From contig JAUILA010000032.1 in assembly GCA_030432655.1 (NCBI GenBank), forward strand, positions 1 to 50,482: DNA of 50,482 nucleotides, given 5' to 3'. Made by a program: the position numbers and the translations under genes. Positions within the stretch are counted from its first letter, which is position 1. The number at the start of each line of letters is the position of its first letter. This document shows, piece after piece, positions 17,330-25,721 of this stretch. The stretch comes from Bacteroidia bacterium (GTDB lineage Bacteria > Bacteroidota > Bacteroidia > Cytophagales > Cyclobacteriaceae). The notes under the pieces are model-generated. The model had not been told where the DNA came from, did not search any database, and saw only the letters and a list, made by a program, of their open reading frames with translations.

Positions 17330-19051
17330 ATGAGAAGGAGAAATTTTTTAAGGAATTCGACACTGATGGCGGGTGCCAGCTTCACCCTCCAGCAAGTCCC
17401 GATGCGCGTGATGGCCGAAAGAAATCATTTCCTGCGACTGGCAGAGTCCAGTTCGAATGACCGCGTACTGGTAATTCTCCAGCTTCACGGAGGTAATGAT
17501 GGCCTGAATACGTTTGTACCGGTCGAACAATACGATTTGTATTACAGCCGACGGGCCAATATTGCCATTCCCGCCAAAAATAGTGTGCGGAGTATGATAC
17601 CCCTTGACTCCACGCTGACCTCTGCGGACCAGGTTGGTCTGCATCCCGACATGATTGGTATTAAGGAAATGTACGACCAGGGTCGTATGGCCCTGGTACA
17701 GGGCGTATCCTATCCTCAGAATAACGGGTCCCATTTCAGGGGGCGGGACATCTGGCATATGGGTGGCGGTATCAATGATTATCATAGTTCGGGATGGGTC
17801 GGCAGGTATCTGAGCAAGGATGTTGATCCGCTGGTCTATCCGGAAGAATTTCCCAACGCTACCTACCCTGACCCGCTTGCCATTGAAATGGGGAGCGAAA
17901 TTTCACTGGTCTTTCACCAGGAAGACAACATACCCCTGTCAATCTCCCTGGCCAGCGACCCGGATGCATTTGCGCAGCTGGTAGAAAGCCTGGAAGGATT
18001 TACCGACGAGGGGTTTGATCCCCGGGGAAGGCCGCCGGCGTATCTGGACAGCTCGCTGTACGGTAAAGAACTTAACTGGATCCTTGGGCTCGAAGACAAA
18101 TCAGAAGACTATGCGGGAAGGTTGTACGAAGTATACAGCAGATCCTATACACCGAGGGTAACCTATCCGGAGAATTATCCGTTTGCCGCACCCTCCTCCA
18201 GCCGTAAAAACCGGCTTACCCCCCAGTTGCAGATGATCGCAAGACTCCTGCACGGTGGTGGAGCCGGGCAAGGCGTGGGAACCAAGGTATTTCTTGTAAA
18301 GCTGGGTGGATTTGATACCCATGCCGAACAGGTGGAAGGGCATGACGCTACTATGGGTGGACATGCGGCGCTCCTGCATCATATCTCCTCGGCGATGAAG
18401 GCCTTCCAGGAAGACCTTAGGGAACGGGGCATTGAAGATCGCGTCCTTACGGTTACAACATCAGAGTTTGGCAGGAGAATACCTTCAAATGGCAGCTACG
18501 GGACCGATCACGGGACAGGAGCTCCGATGATGGTATTCGGAAAAGGGGTAAGACCGGGCGTCTATGGCACCAATCCGGACGTCTCCCTGAATAATGTGGA
18601 AATGCAGTTTGATTATCGTCAGGTATACGCCAATATTCTGAAAGACTGGATGCAGGTGGACGAAGACATCATCGCTAATGACATCTTTTTTGGCAATTTT
18701 ATTAACGGGGTAAGTGACGAGGGAGTCCCCTATTCGCCCCTCCCTGTAGCCAAACAGAATGTAACCTCCAACGAGGCATTTTTCAATGACAGGTTTTCAC
18801 TGGACAAAGCATATCCTAACCCGGCCCATTTATCCACCACCATCAGGTTCAGGATCAACACCCCGGCAGAGGTTTCGCTCAATCTATATGATATGAATGG
18901 CCAGCTGGTCAAAGTACTCGTCAGTGAATCCCGGGGTCCGGGTGAACATATGGTTGATGTTTCACTTGAAGACATACCGGCAGGAATTTACATCTACCAG
19001 ATTAAAGCAGGAATGCTGAATGATTCTAAAAAGTTAATCGTCAGGAAGTAA
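17330..19051 (+). CDS. DUF1501 protein with Tat-like signal and T9SS C-terminal sorting domain
   Basis: This 573-residue exported protein starts with a twin-arginine-like signal (RRRNFLR, then a hydrophobic stretch). The DUF1501 domain (about 40-460) belongs to the alkaline phosphatase/sulfatase-like superfamily; its landmarks are LQLHGGNDGLNTFVP, GFDTHAEQVEGH and TTSEFGRRIPSNGS-GTDHGTG. Residues about 487-573 are a type A T9SS sorting domain (YPNP, an LYDMNGQ strand, and a final Lys-rich end KLIVRK), so it is probably secreted through the T9SS and held on the cell surface. The substrate is unknown. It is coupled to DUF1800 upstream and to an outer-membrane barrel 1 bp downstream. Confidence 0.93.
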   Translation: MRRRNFLRNSTLMAGASFTLQQVPMRVMAERNHFLRLAESSSNDRVLVILQLHGGNDGLNTFVPVEQYDLYYSRRANIAIPAKNSVRSMIPLDSTLTSADQVGLHPDMIGIKEMYDQGRMALVQGVSYPQNNGSHFRGRDIWHMGGGINDYHSSGWVGRYLSKDVDPLVYPEEFPNATYPDPLAIEMGSEISLVFHQEDNIPLSISLASDPDAFAQLVESLEGFTDEGFDPRGRPPAYLDSSLYGKELNWILGLEDKSEDYAGRLYEVYSRSYTPRVTYPENYPFAAPSSSRKNRLTPQLQMIARLLHGGGAGQGVGTKVFLVKLGGFDTHAEQVEGHDATMGGHAALLHHISSAMKAFQEDLRERGIEDRVLTVTTSEFGRRIPSNGSYGTDHGTGAPMMVFGKGVRPGVYGTNPDVSLNNVEMQFDYRQVYANILKDWMQVDEDIIANDIFFGNFINGVSDEGVPYSPLPVAKQNVTSNEAFFNDRFSLDKAYPNPAHLSTTIRFRINTPAEVSLNLYDMNGQLVKVLVSESRGPGEHMVDVSLEDIPAGIYIYQIKAGMLNDSKKLIVRK

Positions 19052-19052
19052 C

Positions 19053-19931
19053 ATGAAAAAATTATTAATTTTTTGTCTATTGGTACCGGCCATATTTTTT
19101 GCCGGAGAGGTCAGCGGACAGACAGTTCGCAAGGGGAAATACGCCCAGCGCCCTGACCGGAAAAGTGATTTTCTGAAAACCCAGTGGTGGCTCGGATTCT
19201 ATGGAGGCGGGAATATGGCTATGGCAGTTCCAGGCCAGCGTTACTCCGGGATACAGGCACTTAATTACGATAACAGTATAAACGAAAAGAATTATGAAGG
19301 ATACTCCCTGCCGGGCGGACAGGCGGGTATCAACATAACCTTTTATCATAGGGGTTTTTCCTTTACGCTGGCTCCCCATTACCGCGTAGAGAAATTTACC
19401 TATTCGAATACCTATGAATGGTATTCCGATGAGAATGAGCTCAATTCAATTCAGCTTACCTACGAACAGTCACACGCTCTGCAGTACGTGGAGCTACCAT
19501 TCCTTATCCGGTATGATATCCTTGCCGGACAGTTTCGTCCATTCCTTCAGGCAGGTGTTTATTACAGGCACCTTCTGAATGCCAGTAAAACGGTAACAAC
19601 CGAAGGCGTGGATATGGCATCCGGAACTTCAGGTCCTTTTGAGAATGAACCTGTAACCACCGGGGCAACTGATCTTTTTGTAAGCGGGGCAACCGGTATC
19701 ATTGGCGGAGCTGGCTGTACTTACGATATTTGGAATGTTCGATTCGTCCTTGATGTCAGCTACCGCCACGGACTCGGCAATATCGCAAATGCCGAAAACC
19801 GTTATTCCGCAAATCCATTGACCGGGATTGGTGATGCTATGGATGACATTTCCCTGAACAGCATAAGTGTGAACATAGGATGTGTATTCCCATTGCGGTT
19901 TATCAGTAAGGACCTTAAAGCAATTGACTGA
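19053..19931 (+). CDS. Outer-membrane beta-barrel protein (PorT-like)
   Basis: This 292-residue protein has a signal peptide ending near VSGQ (residue 23) and then alternating aromatic/polar strands typical of a small outer-membrane barrel, such as WWLGFYGGGNMAM, GINITFYHRGFSFTLAPHYRVE, YVELPFLIRYDI and FRPFLQAGVYYRHLL. The layout is that of the PorT/OmpW-like barrels often annotated in Bacteroidota. An AGGA sequence about 8 nt before the start, inside the DUF1501 gene, can act as its ribosome site. It shares its last base with the start of the next gene. A role in anchoring or exporting the DUF1501 protein is inference from gene order. Confidence 0.75.
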   Translation: MKKLLIFCLLVPAIFFAGEVSGQTVRKGKYAQRPDRKSDFLKTQWWLGFYGGGNMAMAVPGQRYSGIQALNYDNSINEKNYEGYSLPGGQAGINITFYHRGFSFTLAPHYRVEKFTYSNTYEWYSDENELNSIQLTYEQSHALQYVELPFLIRYDILAGQFRPFLQAGVYYRHLLNASKTVTTEGVDMASGTSGPFENEPVTTGATDLFVSGATGIIGGAGCTYDIWNVRFVLDVSYRHGLGNIANAENRYSANPLTGIGDAMDDISLNSISVNIGCVFPLRFISKDLKAID

Positions 19932-21127
19932 TGATACGATTTACTTTTTTATTCTCGCTGCTCGCCGGCACAATGATATGGACCGGCTGTGACTTTTCGG
20001 AAAATGAGGCAGATCCCACTTCCTCTTTTACCCGCATATATGATGACAACCGGTTTGAGGCTTCTTATGAACCACTTGATATTGTTCAGACACCAGACGG
20101 AGGATTCCTCATTGCCGGCTCCAGAAAAACCGATCTTTCAGATTTTCCTGGTCTGTACCTCGTGAAGACGGATGCCGCCGGGAACTTTGTTCAGGAAATC
20201 GATTATTCGGCCTCACTGGTACATCCGCTGGACGAAATACTCCGGATCAACAACAATTACTACCTTATAGCTATGGATCCGGTGAGCCTCCAGGCCGTAC
20301 TGGTCTCGCTTGATCCTTCAGGGGAAGCAGGCAGTATAACTCCCATGGGAGGCATTATCTATCCACTGGGAGCGGGTCAGGACGGCAATAATATCATTTT
20401 GCAGAGTTTTAACCTGGATGATAAACAGACCGTCATGAGTGTTCATGGCGTAAACGGACAACCAAGTTTGGTTAAAACGTTTTCTATCGGACCAGGCAGT
20501 GATTATGTAACACCCATCCTGGAGCATTTTACGGAAACAGGCAAAAAGCTGCCGTTTAAAGCCGGAAAACTGCCCGGGGGCCTTTATTACTTCAATGGAT
20601 TCTATAATTATACATTCTCCCTGGTTTTTACCAATCTTCAGGAAGATGAGCCGCAAGGGGTGACGCAGGGGCAGCATGATGATGGGGGTATCAGCGCCAT
20701 TCAGCCAATCCAGGGTCAGAATTTTGCGCTGGCAAGTTTTAATTATGGAAATAATTTTATTATGCCCCGGAAAACACTGAATACCGGAGGCATCTCCTCA
20801 ACCGTCGACCTGGTTGAAAATCCCTTTCCTGAACTTGTTCAGGATGCCCCGATCGAACTGAAAGTTATCCAGGGACAGGCTCCCCGAATAGTGTACGGAA
20901 GCCATACCAGAAATGGCCAGATTGTCTTATACAGTTTCAGTGAATCTGAAGGAACACTAACCGGAACACGCTACCTGGGATACAGCAACAAATCGGAACT
21001 GGCCGGATTTACATCGACGGAAGACGGTGGTATGGCCGTGTTAGGGAAAACATATATATCGGGCCGTTTCGGGAGAATGATACTCTACAAACTGACAGCG
21101 GAGGAAACAAACGATTTACTGAATTAG
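19931..21127 (+). CDS. Predicted beta-propeller-like lipoprotein of unknown function
   Basis: This 398-residue lipoprotein carries the lipobox WTGC (Cys20). Several segments resemble delta-60 or propeller-type repeats: IVQTPDGGFLIAGSRKTD near the start and FTSTEDGGMAVLGKTYISG near the end. This suggests a fold of repeated beta blades, but no catalytic motif is visible. The ATG overlaps the previous gene's stop codon (ATGA), implying translational coupling. It is the last gene of the DUF1800-DUF1501 operon, followed by a strong terminator. I do not recognise a specific family. Confidence 0.7.
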   Translation: MIRFTFLFSLLAGTMIWTGCDFSENEADPTSSFTRIYDDNRFEASYEPLDIVQTPDGGFLIAGSRKTDLSDFPGLYLVKTDAAGNFVQEIDYSASLVHPLDEILRINNNYYLIAMDPVSLQAVLVSLDPSGEAGSITPMGGIIYPLGAGQDGNNIILQSFNLDDKQTVMSVHGVNGQPSLVKTFSIGPGSDYVTPILEHFTETGKKLPFKAGKLPGGLYYFNGFYNYTFSLVFTNLQEDEPQGVTQGQHDDGGISAIQPIQGQNFALASFNYGNNFIMPRKTLNTGGISSTVDLVENPFPELVQDAPIELKVIQGQAPRIVYGSHTRNGQIVLYSFSESEGTLTGTRYLGYSNKSELAGFTSTEDGGMAVLGKTYISGRFGRMILYKLTAEETNDLLN

Positions 21128-21135
21128 ACAATAAA

Positions 21136-21161
21136 AAACCCCGGGGCAACGCCCGGGGTTT
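21136..21161. terminator. Strong bidirectional terminator
   Basis: A 10-bp perfect GC-rich stem (AAACCCCGGG at 21136-21145 with CCCGGGGTTT at 21152-21161) has a 6-nt loop. A T-rich stretch follows on the plus strand, and an A tract before it gives the minus strand a T tract. It lies between the convergent lipoprotein (stop 21127) and hsp20 (stop 21184) genes and can end both transcripts. Confidence 0.9.
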
Positions 21162-21183
21162 CTGTTATTTATTTAATCAGCCA

Positions 21184-21579
21184 TTAGTGGCTGTTGATAT
21201 CTATTTCCCGTCTGTAGCCGGAAGTGAAATCACTAAGCGGCAAATGCACGTGCAAGGTACCATTCTCAAGATCAGCTGTAATTTTGTTGTGATCAATGTC
21301 CAGGGAAAGCGGGCAAACGGCCAAAACATGGGGAACGTGAAGAATTTTCCCGTTCCTGGTTTCAAATTGCATATTGTGAGAAACGATTAAATGCTTCTCT
21401 GCTATCTCCACTTTCAACTTTTCTTCGCGAATGCCCGGAACCGTCACAGATACATGGTAAAATTCGTTGTCACGTTTTACCTCGATCTGCGGTTCTATTG
21501 TACCACCATGAATGGTATTGAGAACATTTGCAGTCCTTAAGAGTTGGTGTACTTCACGTTTGCTAACGTCATATCGCAT
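21184..21579 (-). CDS. Small heat-shock protein (Hsp20/alpha-crystallin family)
   Basis: This 131-residue holdase chaperone binds unfolding proteins in the cytoplasm. Residues about 35-125 form the alpha-crystallin domain, with FYHVSVTVPGIREEKLKVEI and the conserved ADLENGTLHVHLPL (a GxLxxxLP-type motif) before a short C-terminal tail. The tail lacks a clear I/V-X-I/V anchor. Unlike most genes here it has a near-perfect Shine-Dalgarno site, AAGGAGG, 4 bp before the ATG. It is a single-gene unit convergent with the surface-protein operon and 111 bp downstream of metF's stop. Confidence 0.93.
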   Translation of the reverse strand: MRYDVSKREVHQLLRTANVLNTIHGGTIEPQIEVKRDNEFYHVSVTVPGIREEKLKVEIAEKHLIVSHNMQFETRNGKILHVPHVLAVCPLSLDIDHNKITADLENGTLHVHLPLSDFTSGYRREIDINSH

Positions 21580-21640
21580 AATTCCTCCTTATTTTGATCA
21601 GTAGAGATCAATACCCGTGCCATTCTCCAGAAAAAGGCGA
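21580..21640 (-). promoter_or_regulatory. Structured hsp20 5' leader with strong Shine-Dalgarno site; possible RNA thermometer
   Basis: On the minus strand the leader holds AAGGAGG (21590-21584) 4 bp before the ATG. Just upstream is a perfect dyad TTGATC-N6-GATCAA (21611-21594), and further 5' a CCTTTTT run (21637-21631). CCUUUUU can pair with AAGGAGG over 7 positions (five Watson-Crick, two G-U), with the dyad stem-loop between them, which would hide the ribosome site at low temperature in the manner of fourU thermometers. The sequence elements are seen; the thermosensor role is inference. Confidence 0.4.
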
Positions 21641-21690
21641 GTATTTATGCCTTTATGTCCGTAAAGATCAAAATTATATGACAGTATGTC

Positions 21691-22647
21691 CTAAAAGAGA
21701 GCTTTCGCGATGTTGTAGATTGATGTTGATTTGCCCATGGAGTAATAATGAAGAACAGGTACCCCGCCTTCCATCAGCTCCCTGGATTGCTGTATAGACC
21801 ATTCAATCCCGGCCTCACGCACTTCTTCGTTGGATTTACACTTTTCAATAGCATCGGATAGGTCTTCAGGAATATCGATGTAGAAGATCTGCGGAAGCAC
21901 ATTAAGCTGCCGTTTGGTGGTAATAGGTTTCAATCCGGGGATGATCGGCACATTAATACCCATTTTTCTACATTCATCCACGAAATTGAAAAACTTAGCG
22001 TTGTCATAGAACATCTGAGTGACAATGTACTCCGCGCCGAGATCCACCTTCATTTTCAGGTATTTAAGGTCTGCTTTGAGGTTAGGCGCTGCAAAATGTT
22101 TTTCAGGGTATCCCGCCACCCCGATACAGAATGAGGTGGGCTGGGCATTCAGTAAGTCTTCATCGAGATATTTTCCATGATTCATTGAAACGACCTGCGC
22201 AATCAGTTCGGAGGCAAACGCATGTCCTTCCTGTTCTGGAACAAACCGCCCTTCGGTTTTAATGGCATCTCCCTGGAGTAATAATACGTTGTCTATTCCC
22301 AGGAAATTAAGATCGATCAGGGCATTCTCCGTTTCTTCCTTGGTAAACCCGCCGCAAATGATGTGGGGCACGGTATCCACTTCGTATTTGTTCTTGATAG
22401 CCGCACAGATTCCAACGGTTCCGGGGCGCTTGCGTATGGATTTCTTTTCCAGCAATCCATTCTCCCGCTTTTTATAAACAAACTCCTCCCGGTGATAGGT
22501 CACATCAATAAATGGAGGGTCAAATTCCATCAGCGGATCGATATGATCATATAAGGATTGAATACTTTGCCCTTTAAGGGGAGGTAATATTTCAAAGGAG
22601 AATAAGGTTTTATCACCCCTGGCGTTGATGTGCTCCGTAATTTTCAT
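21691..22647 (-). CDS. metF: Methylenetetrahydrofolate reductase
   Basis: MetF reduces 5,10-methylene-THF to 5-methyl-THF with NADH and FAD, supplying the methyl donor for MetH. The 318-residue TIM barrel is of normal bacterial length. Family signatures include FSFEILPPLKGQ at the N-terminus (with the catalytic Glu), DVTYHREE, HIICGGFTKEE, LLLQGD, GVAGYPEKH and VTQMFYDNAKF. It starts 21 bp after the metH stop codon, so the two consecutive steps are probably cotranscribed with metH first. Confidence 0.97.
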   Translation of the reverse strand: MKITEHINARGDKTLFSFEILPPLKGQSIQSLYDHIDPLMEFDPPFIDVTYHREEFVYKKRENGLLEKKSIRKRPGTVGICAAIKNKYEVDTVPHIICGGFTKEETENALIDLNFLGIDNVLLLQGDAIKTEGRFVPEQEGHAFASELIAQVVSMNHGKYLDEDLLNAQPTSFCIGVAGYPEKHFAAPNLKADLKYLKMKVDLGAEYIVTQMFYDNAKFFNFVDECRKMGINVPIIPGLKPITTKRQLNVLPQIFYIDIPEDLSDAIEKCKSNEEVREAGIEWSIQQSRELMEGGVPVLHYYSMGKSTSIYNIAKALF

Positions 22648-22668
22648 GTCGGCGCTAAAATAAAATGA

Positions 22669-25368
22669 TTATTGGTCATAGGAAAGGTTTGGGCCCAACC
22701 ATTTTTCTGCTTCCTGCACTGAAATGCCTTTTCGTGAAGCATAATCCTCTACCTGGTCCCGGTTTATCTTACCCAGTCCAAAATACCTTGAAGCGGGATT
22801 TGAGAAATAATAGCCGCTGACACTTGCTGCCGGATACATGGCCAGTGATTCGGTAAGGGATATGCCTGTTGCCGACGTCGCGTCCAGAATATCAAACAGA
22901 AATGGCTTTTCCGTGTGATCAGGGCATGCTGGATAACCTGGTGCCGGACGAATTCCTTCATAATTCTCACGTATGAGTTCGTCATTGGAGAATGATTCAT
23001 TCGTCGCGTACCCCCAGTATTCCTTCCTGACCTTTTCATGCAGGCATTCAGCAAAGGCTTCGGCCAGGCGGTCTGCCAGGGCCTTGATCATTATTTCGCG
23101 GTAATCATCATGCTCCTCACGGAATTTTGCAATAATTTCCTCAATGCCCGTTCCAGCTGTGACTGCAAAGCCGCCGATATAGTCCTTTTTCCCTGATTCT
23201 TCTGGTGCAATGAAGTCAGACAGGCAGATGTTGGGAATACCGGAACCCTTTTTACCCTGCTGGCGAAGGAAATGAATGGTCCCCTCCTGTCCCTGGTCGT
23301 ACCTGATCTTTACATCATCCCCGGAAGAATTTGCCTCAAAGATGCCCACGACGCCATGGGCAGTCAGTGTATTATCCTCAATCACCTGGTCCAGCATTTC
23401 GTTAGCGTCGTTATACAGCTTACGGGCCTCCTCTCCAACTACTTCATGGTCCAGGATAGCAGGGAATTTGCCTTTTAGCATCCAGGTCTGAAAGAATGGG
23501 GTCCAGTCAATATATTCGCGCAATGTTTCCAGGGGAAAGCAGGGAAGTACATGTACCCCGGGCTTTTCAGGTTTGGGCGGGGTGTAATTCTCCCAGTCAA
23601 TTTGCATCCTGTTTTCCCGTGCCTCTTCAATGGTAATCAGTTTCTTTTCACTCCTGCGACTGGCATGTCCCTCCCGAAGGTCGGCATATTCCGCTTTCAG
23701 CTTTTCCTGAAAGGCTTGCCGCGAATCTTTACCAATAATGCTGCCGGCCACCGGAACACTGCGAGAGGCATCCAGGACATGGATGACAGGTCCTTCATAA
23801 ACCGGGTCAATTTTTACGGCGGTATGGATCCTTGATGTCGTCGCGCCTCCGATTAGCAGCGGCAGGTCCATACCTTCCCGCTGCATTTCGCTGGCAACAT
23901 TCACCATTTCATCAAGGGAAGGTGTGATCAGTCCGCTGAGGCCAATTGCAGAGACCTGTTCTTCCCTGGCACGGGCAAGTATCTTCTCCGCAGGCACCAT
24001 AACTCCCAGGTCGATGATCTCATAATTGTTGCAGGCAAGAACCACCCCAACGATATTCTTACCTATATCATGCACGTCCCCTTTTACCGTAGCCAAGAGA
24101 ATTTTCGGAGAAGATCCGGATTGTTTGTTCCTCTTTTTCTCTTCCTCCATGTATGGCTCAAGGTAAGCCACGGACTTCTTCATCACGCGTGCACTCTTAA
24201 CCACCTGGGGCAGGAACATCTTACCCTCACCAAACAAATCACCAACGATATTCATACCGTCCATGAGCGGGCCTTCAATGACCGTCAGGGGAGAACCATA
24301 TTTCTGGCGTGCCTCCTCTGTATCTTCTTCGATAAATTCTATAATTCCCTTAACCAGGGCATGGGACAGCCTTTCCTCCACGGCTGACTCTCTCCAGGTG
24401 AGATCCTTTTCCTTCTTCTTCACATCGCCTCTGACCGTTTCCGCGTATTCAAGCAGGCGTTCGGTAGCATCCTTCCGGCGGTCCAGCAGCACATCTTCCA
24501 CATAGTTGAGCAATTCTTTCGGGATTTCATCATAGACCTCCAGCATCGTCGGGTTAACGATACCCATGTTCATTCCGTGACGGATAGCATGATAGAGGAA
24601 TGCGGAGTGCATGGCTTCCCTGACTGTATTATTCCCTCTGAACGAGAAAGAAACATTACTCACACCGCCGCTGACCTGCGCGCCCGGAAGGTTTTCCCGG
24701 ATCCATTTTGCAGCAAGAAAGAAGTCAAGTGCATTTCTCCTGTGCTCGTCCATTCCTGTTGCAACCGGGAAGATATTGGGGTCAAAAATAATGTCCTGCG
24801 GCGGAAAACCCACCTCTTTGGTGAGGATATCATACGAACGCTTGCAGATATCAATCCGGCGCTGATAATTATCAGCCTGGCCTTCTTCATCAAAGGCCAT
24901 AACCACGACAGCGGCACCGTAGCGGTGGACGATTTTTGCCTGACGCACAAACTCGTCTTTACCCTCCTTCAGGCTGATGCTGTTCACAACCCCTTTACCC
25001 TGGAGGCATTTGAGGCCGGCTTCAATAATATGCCATTTGGATGAGTCGATCATGACCGGAACCCTGGCGATATCCGGTTCTGAGGCAATCAGATTCAGGA
25101 AGGTCACCATGGCTGTTTCTCCGTCAAGCATACCCTCATCCATATTCACATCAATGATCTGCGCTCCGCCTTCCACCTGATCTCTTGCTACTTCCAGGGC
25201 TTCTTCGTAATTCTCCTCCTTTATAAGCCGTAAAAATTTCCTTGAACCGGTGACATTTGTGCGCTCACCGATATTAACAAAGTTGGATTCCTTTGTTATT
25301 ATGACCGGCTCCAGGCCGCTTAACCGTAAATATCGTTCGTTGTCTGGCATAAGTCTGTGAAATAACAC
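22669..25368 (-). CDS. metH: Cobalamin-dependent methionine synthase lacking the homocysteine domain
   Basis: This MetH transfers the methyl group of 5-methyl-THF to cobalamin. The 899 residues hold the pterin-binding TIM barrel (about 20-285), cobalamin cap and Rossmann domains (about 310-565, with DVHDIGKN and the cobalt-ligand His433) and the SAM-binding reactivation domain (about 580-885, [15 protein letters not shown]). The N-terminal Zn/homocysteine-binding module (about 350 residues in E. coli MetH) is absent: the protein opens directly with [15 protein letters not shown] of the pterin domain. A split MetH is common in Bacteroidota, so a separate homocysteine methyltransferase gene is expected elsewhere; none is in this window. 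ATGs at 25368 and 25350 are both possible starts. No SAM or cobalamin riboswitch is evident in the 74-bp leader. Confidence 0.95.
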   Translation of the reverse strand: MLFHRLMPDNERYLRLSGLEPVIITKESNFVNIGERTNVTGSRKFLRLIKEENYEEALEVARDQVEGGAQIIDVNMDEGMLDGETAMVTFLNLIASEPDIARVPVMIDSSKWHIIEAGLKCLQGKGVVNSISLKEGKDEFVRQAKIVHRYGAAVVVMAFDEEGQADNYQRRIDICKRSYDILTKEVGFPPQDIIFDPNIFPVATGMDEHRRNALDFFLAAKWIRENLPGAQVSGGVSNVSFSFRGNNTVREAMHSAFLYHAIRHGMNMGIVNPTMLEVYDEIPKELLNYVEDVLLDRRKDATERLLEYAETVRGDVKKKEKDLTWRESAVEERLSHALVKGIIEFIEEDTEEARQKYGSPLTVIEGPLMDGMNIVGDLFGEGKMFLPQVVKSARVMKKSVAYLEPYMEEEKKRNKQSGSSPKILLATVKGDVHDIGKNIVGVVLACNNYEIIDLGVMVPAEKILARAREEQVSAIGLSGLITPSLDEMVNVASEMQREGMDLPLLIGGATTSRIHTAVKIDPVYEGPVIHVLDASRSVPVAGSIIGKDSRQAFQEKLKAEYADLREGHASRRSEKKLITIEEARENRMQIDWENYTPPKPEKPGVHVLPCFPLETLREYIDWTPFFQTWMLKGKFPAILDHEVVGEEARKLYNDANEMLDQVIEDNTLTAHGVVGIFEANSSGDDVKIRYDQGQEGTIHFLRQQGKKGSGIPNICLSDFIAPEESGKKDYIGGFAVTAGTGIEEIIAKFREEHDDYREIMIKALADRLAEAFAECLHEKVRKEYWGYATNESFSNDELIRENYEGIRPAPGYPACPDHTEKPFLFDILDATSATGISLTESLAMYPAASVSGYYFSNPASRYFGLGKINRDQVEDYASRKGISVQEAEKWLGPNLSYDQ

Positions 25369-25442
25369 GAGGGCCGAATATAAATCAAGCCGTGTGCTGG
25401 AAATTTTAGCAAATTTGGACTATTTACGCATTTAAACCGAAG

Positions 25443-25721
25443 ATGAAAACAATTATTATGTACACTGAAAATGACCAGGTTAAACTTAACAGTCTGCTGG
25501 ATCAGAAGCAGCATGACACATTTTTTACCGAACTGGACCAATTTACTGATGAATCATCACTGGAGCCCATTGTTGCTCAGATTAAAGAGGAATGGCGCAA
25601 GCTGCAGATAGCCCGGCGGAATGGTCTTATGGATCAGGATCAGATTGATCTGGCATTTGCAGCTTTCTTCCGCAAGAAATCTGCTCAGATGCTTGAGACC
25701 TCCTCCGGAGAAACTATTTAA
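25443..25721 (+). CDS. Small hypothetical protein
   Basis: This is a 92-residue soluble, mostly helical acidic protein without signal peptide, membrane segment or cysteine motif. I recognise no family. It reads in a sensible frame (MYTENDQVKLNSLLDQKQHD near the start, a Lys/Arg-rich helix in the middle, a polar tail), diverges from metH across 74 bp, and its 3' end overlaps the convergent GH57 gene by 8 bp. A second ATG five codons in is an alternative start. The lack of any competing gene on the other strand and normal codon use support a real gene, though only moderately. Confidence 0.55.
   Translation: MKTIIMYTENDQVKLNSLLDQKQHDTFFTELDQFTDESSLEPIVAQIKEEWRKLQIARRNGLMDQDQIDLAFAAFFRKKSAQMLETSSGETI

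Noticed and set aside
25369-25442. SAM or cobalamin riboswitch before metH
   Set aside because: The leader is only 74 bp and AT-rich, without the paired conserved cores of either riboswitch.
25443-25721. Small protein as an antitoxin or missing MetH partner
   Set aside because: It has no DNA-binding or toxin-partner features and is far too short for a homocysteine methyltransferase domain.
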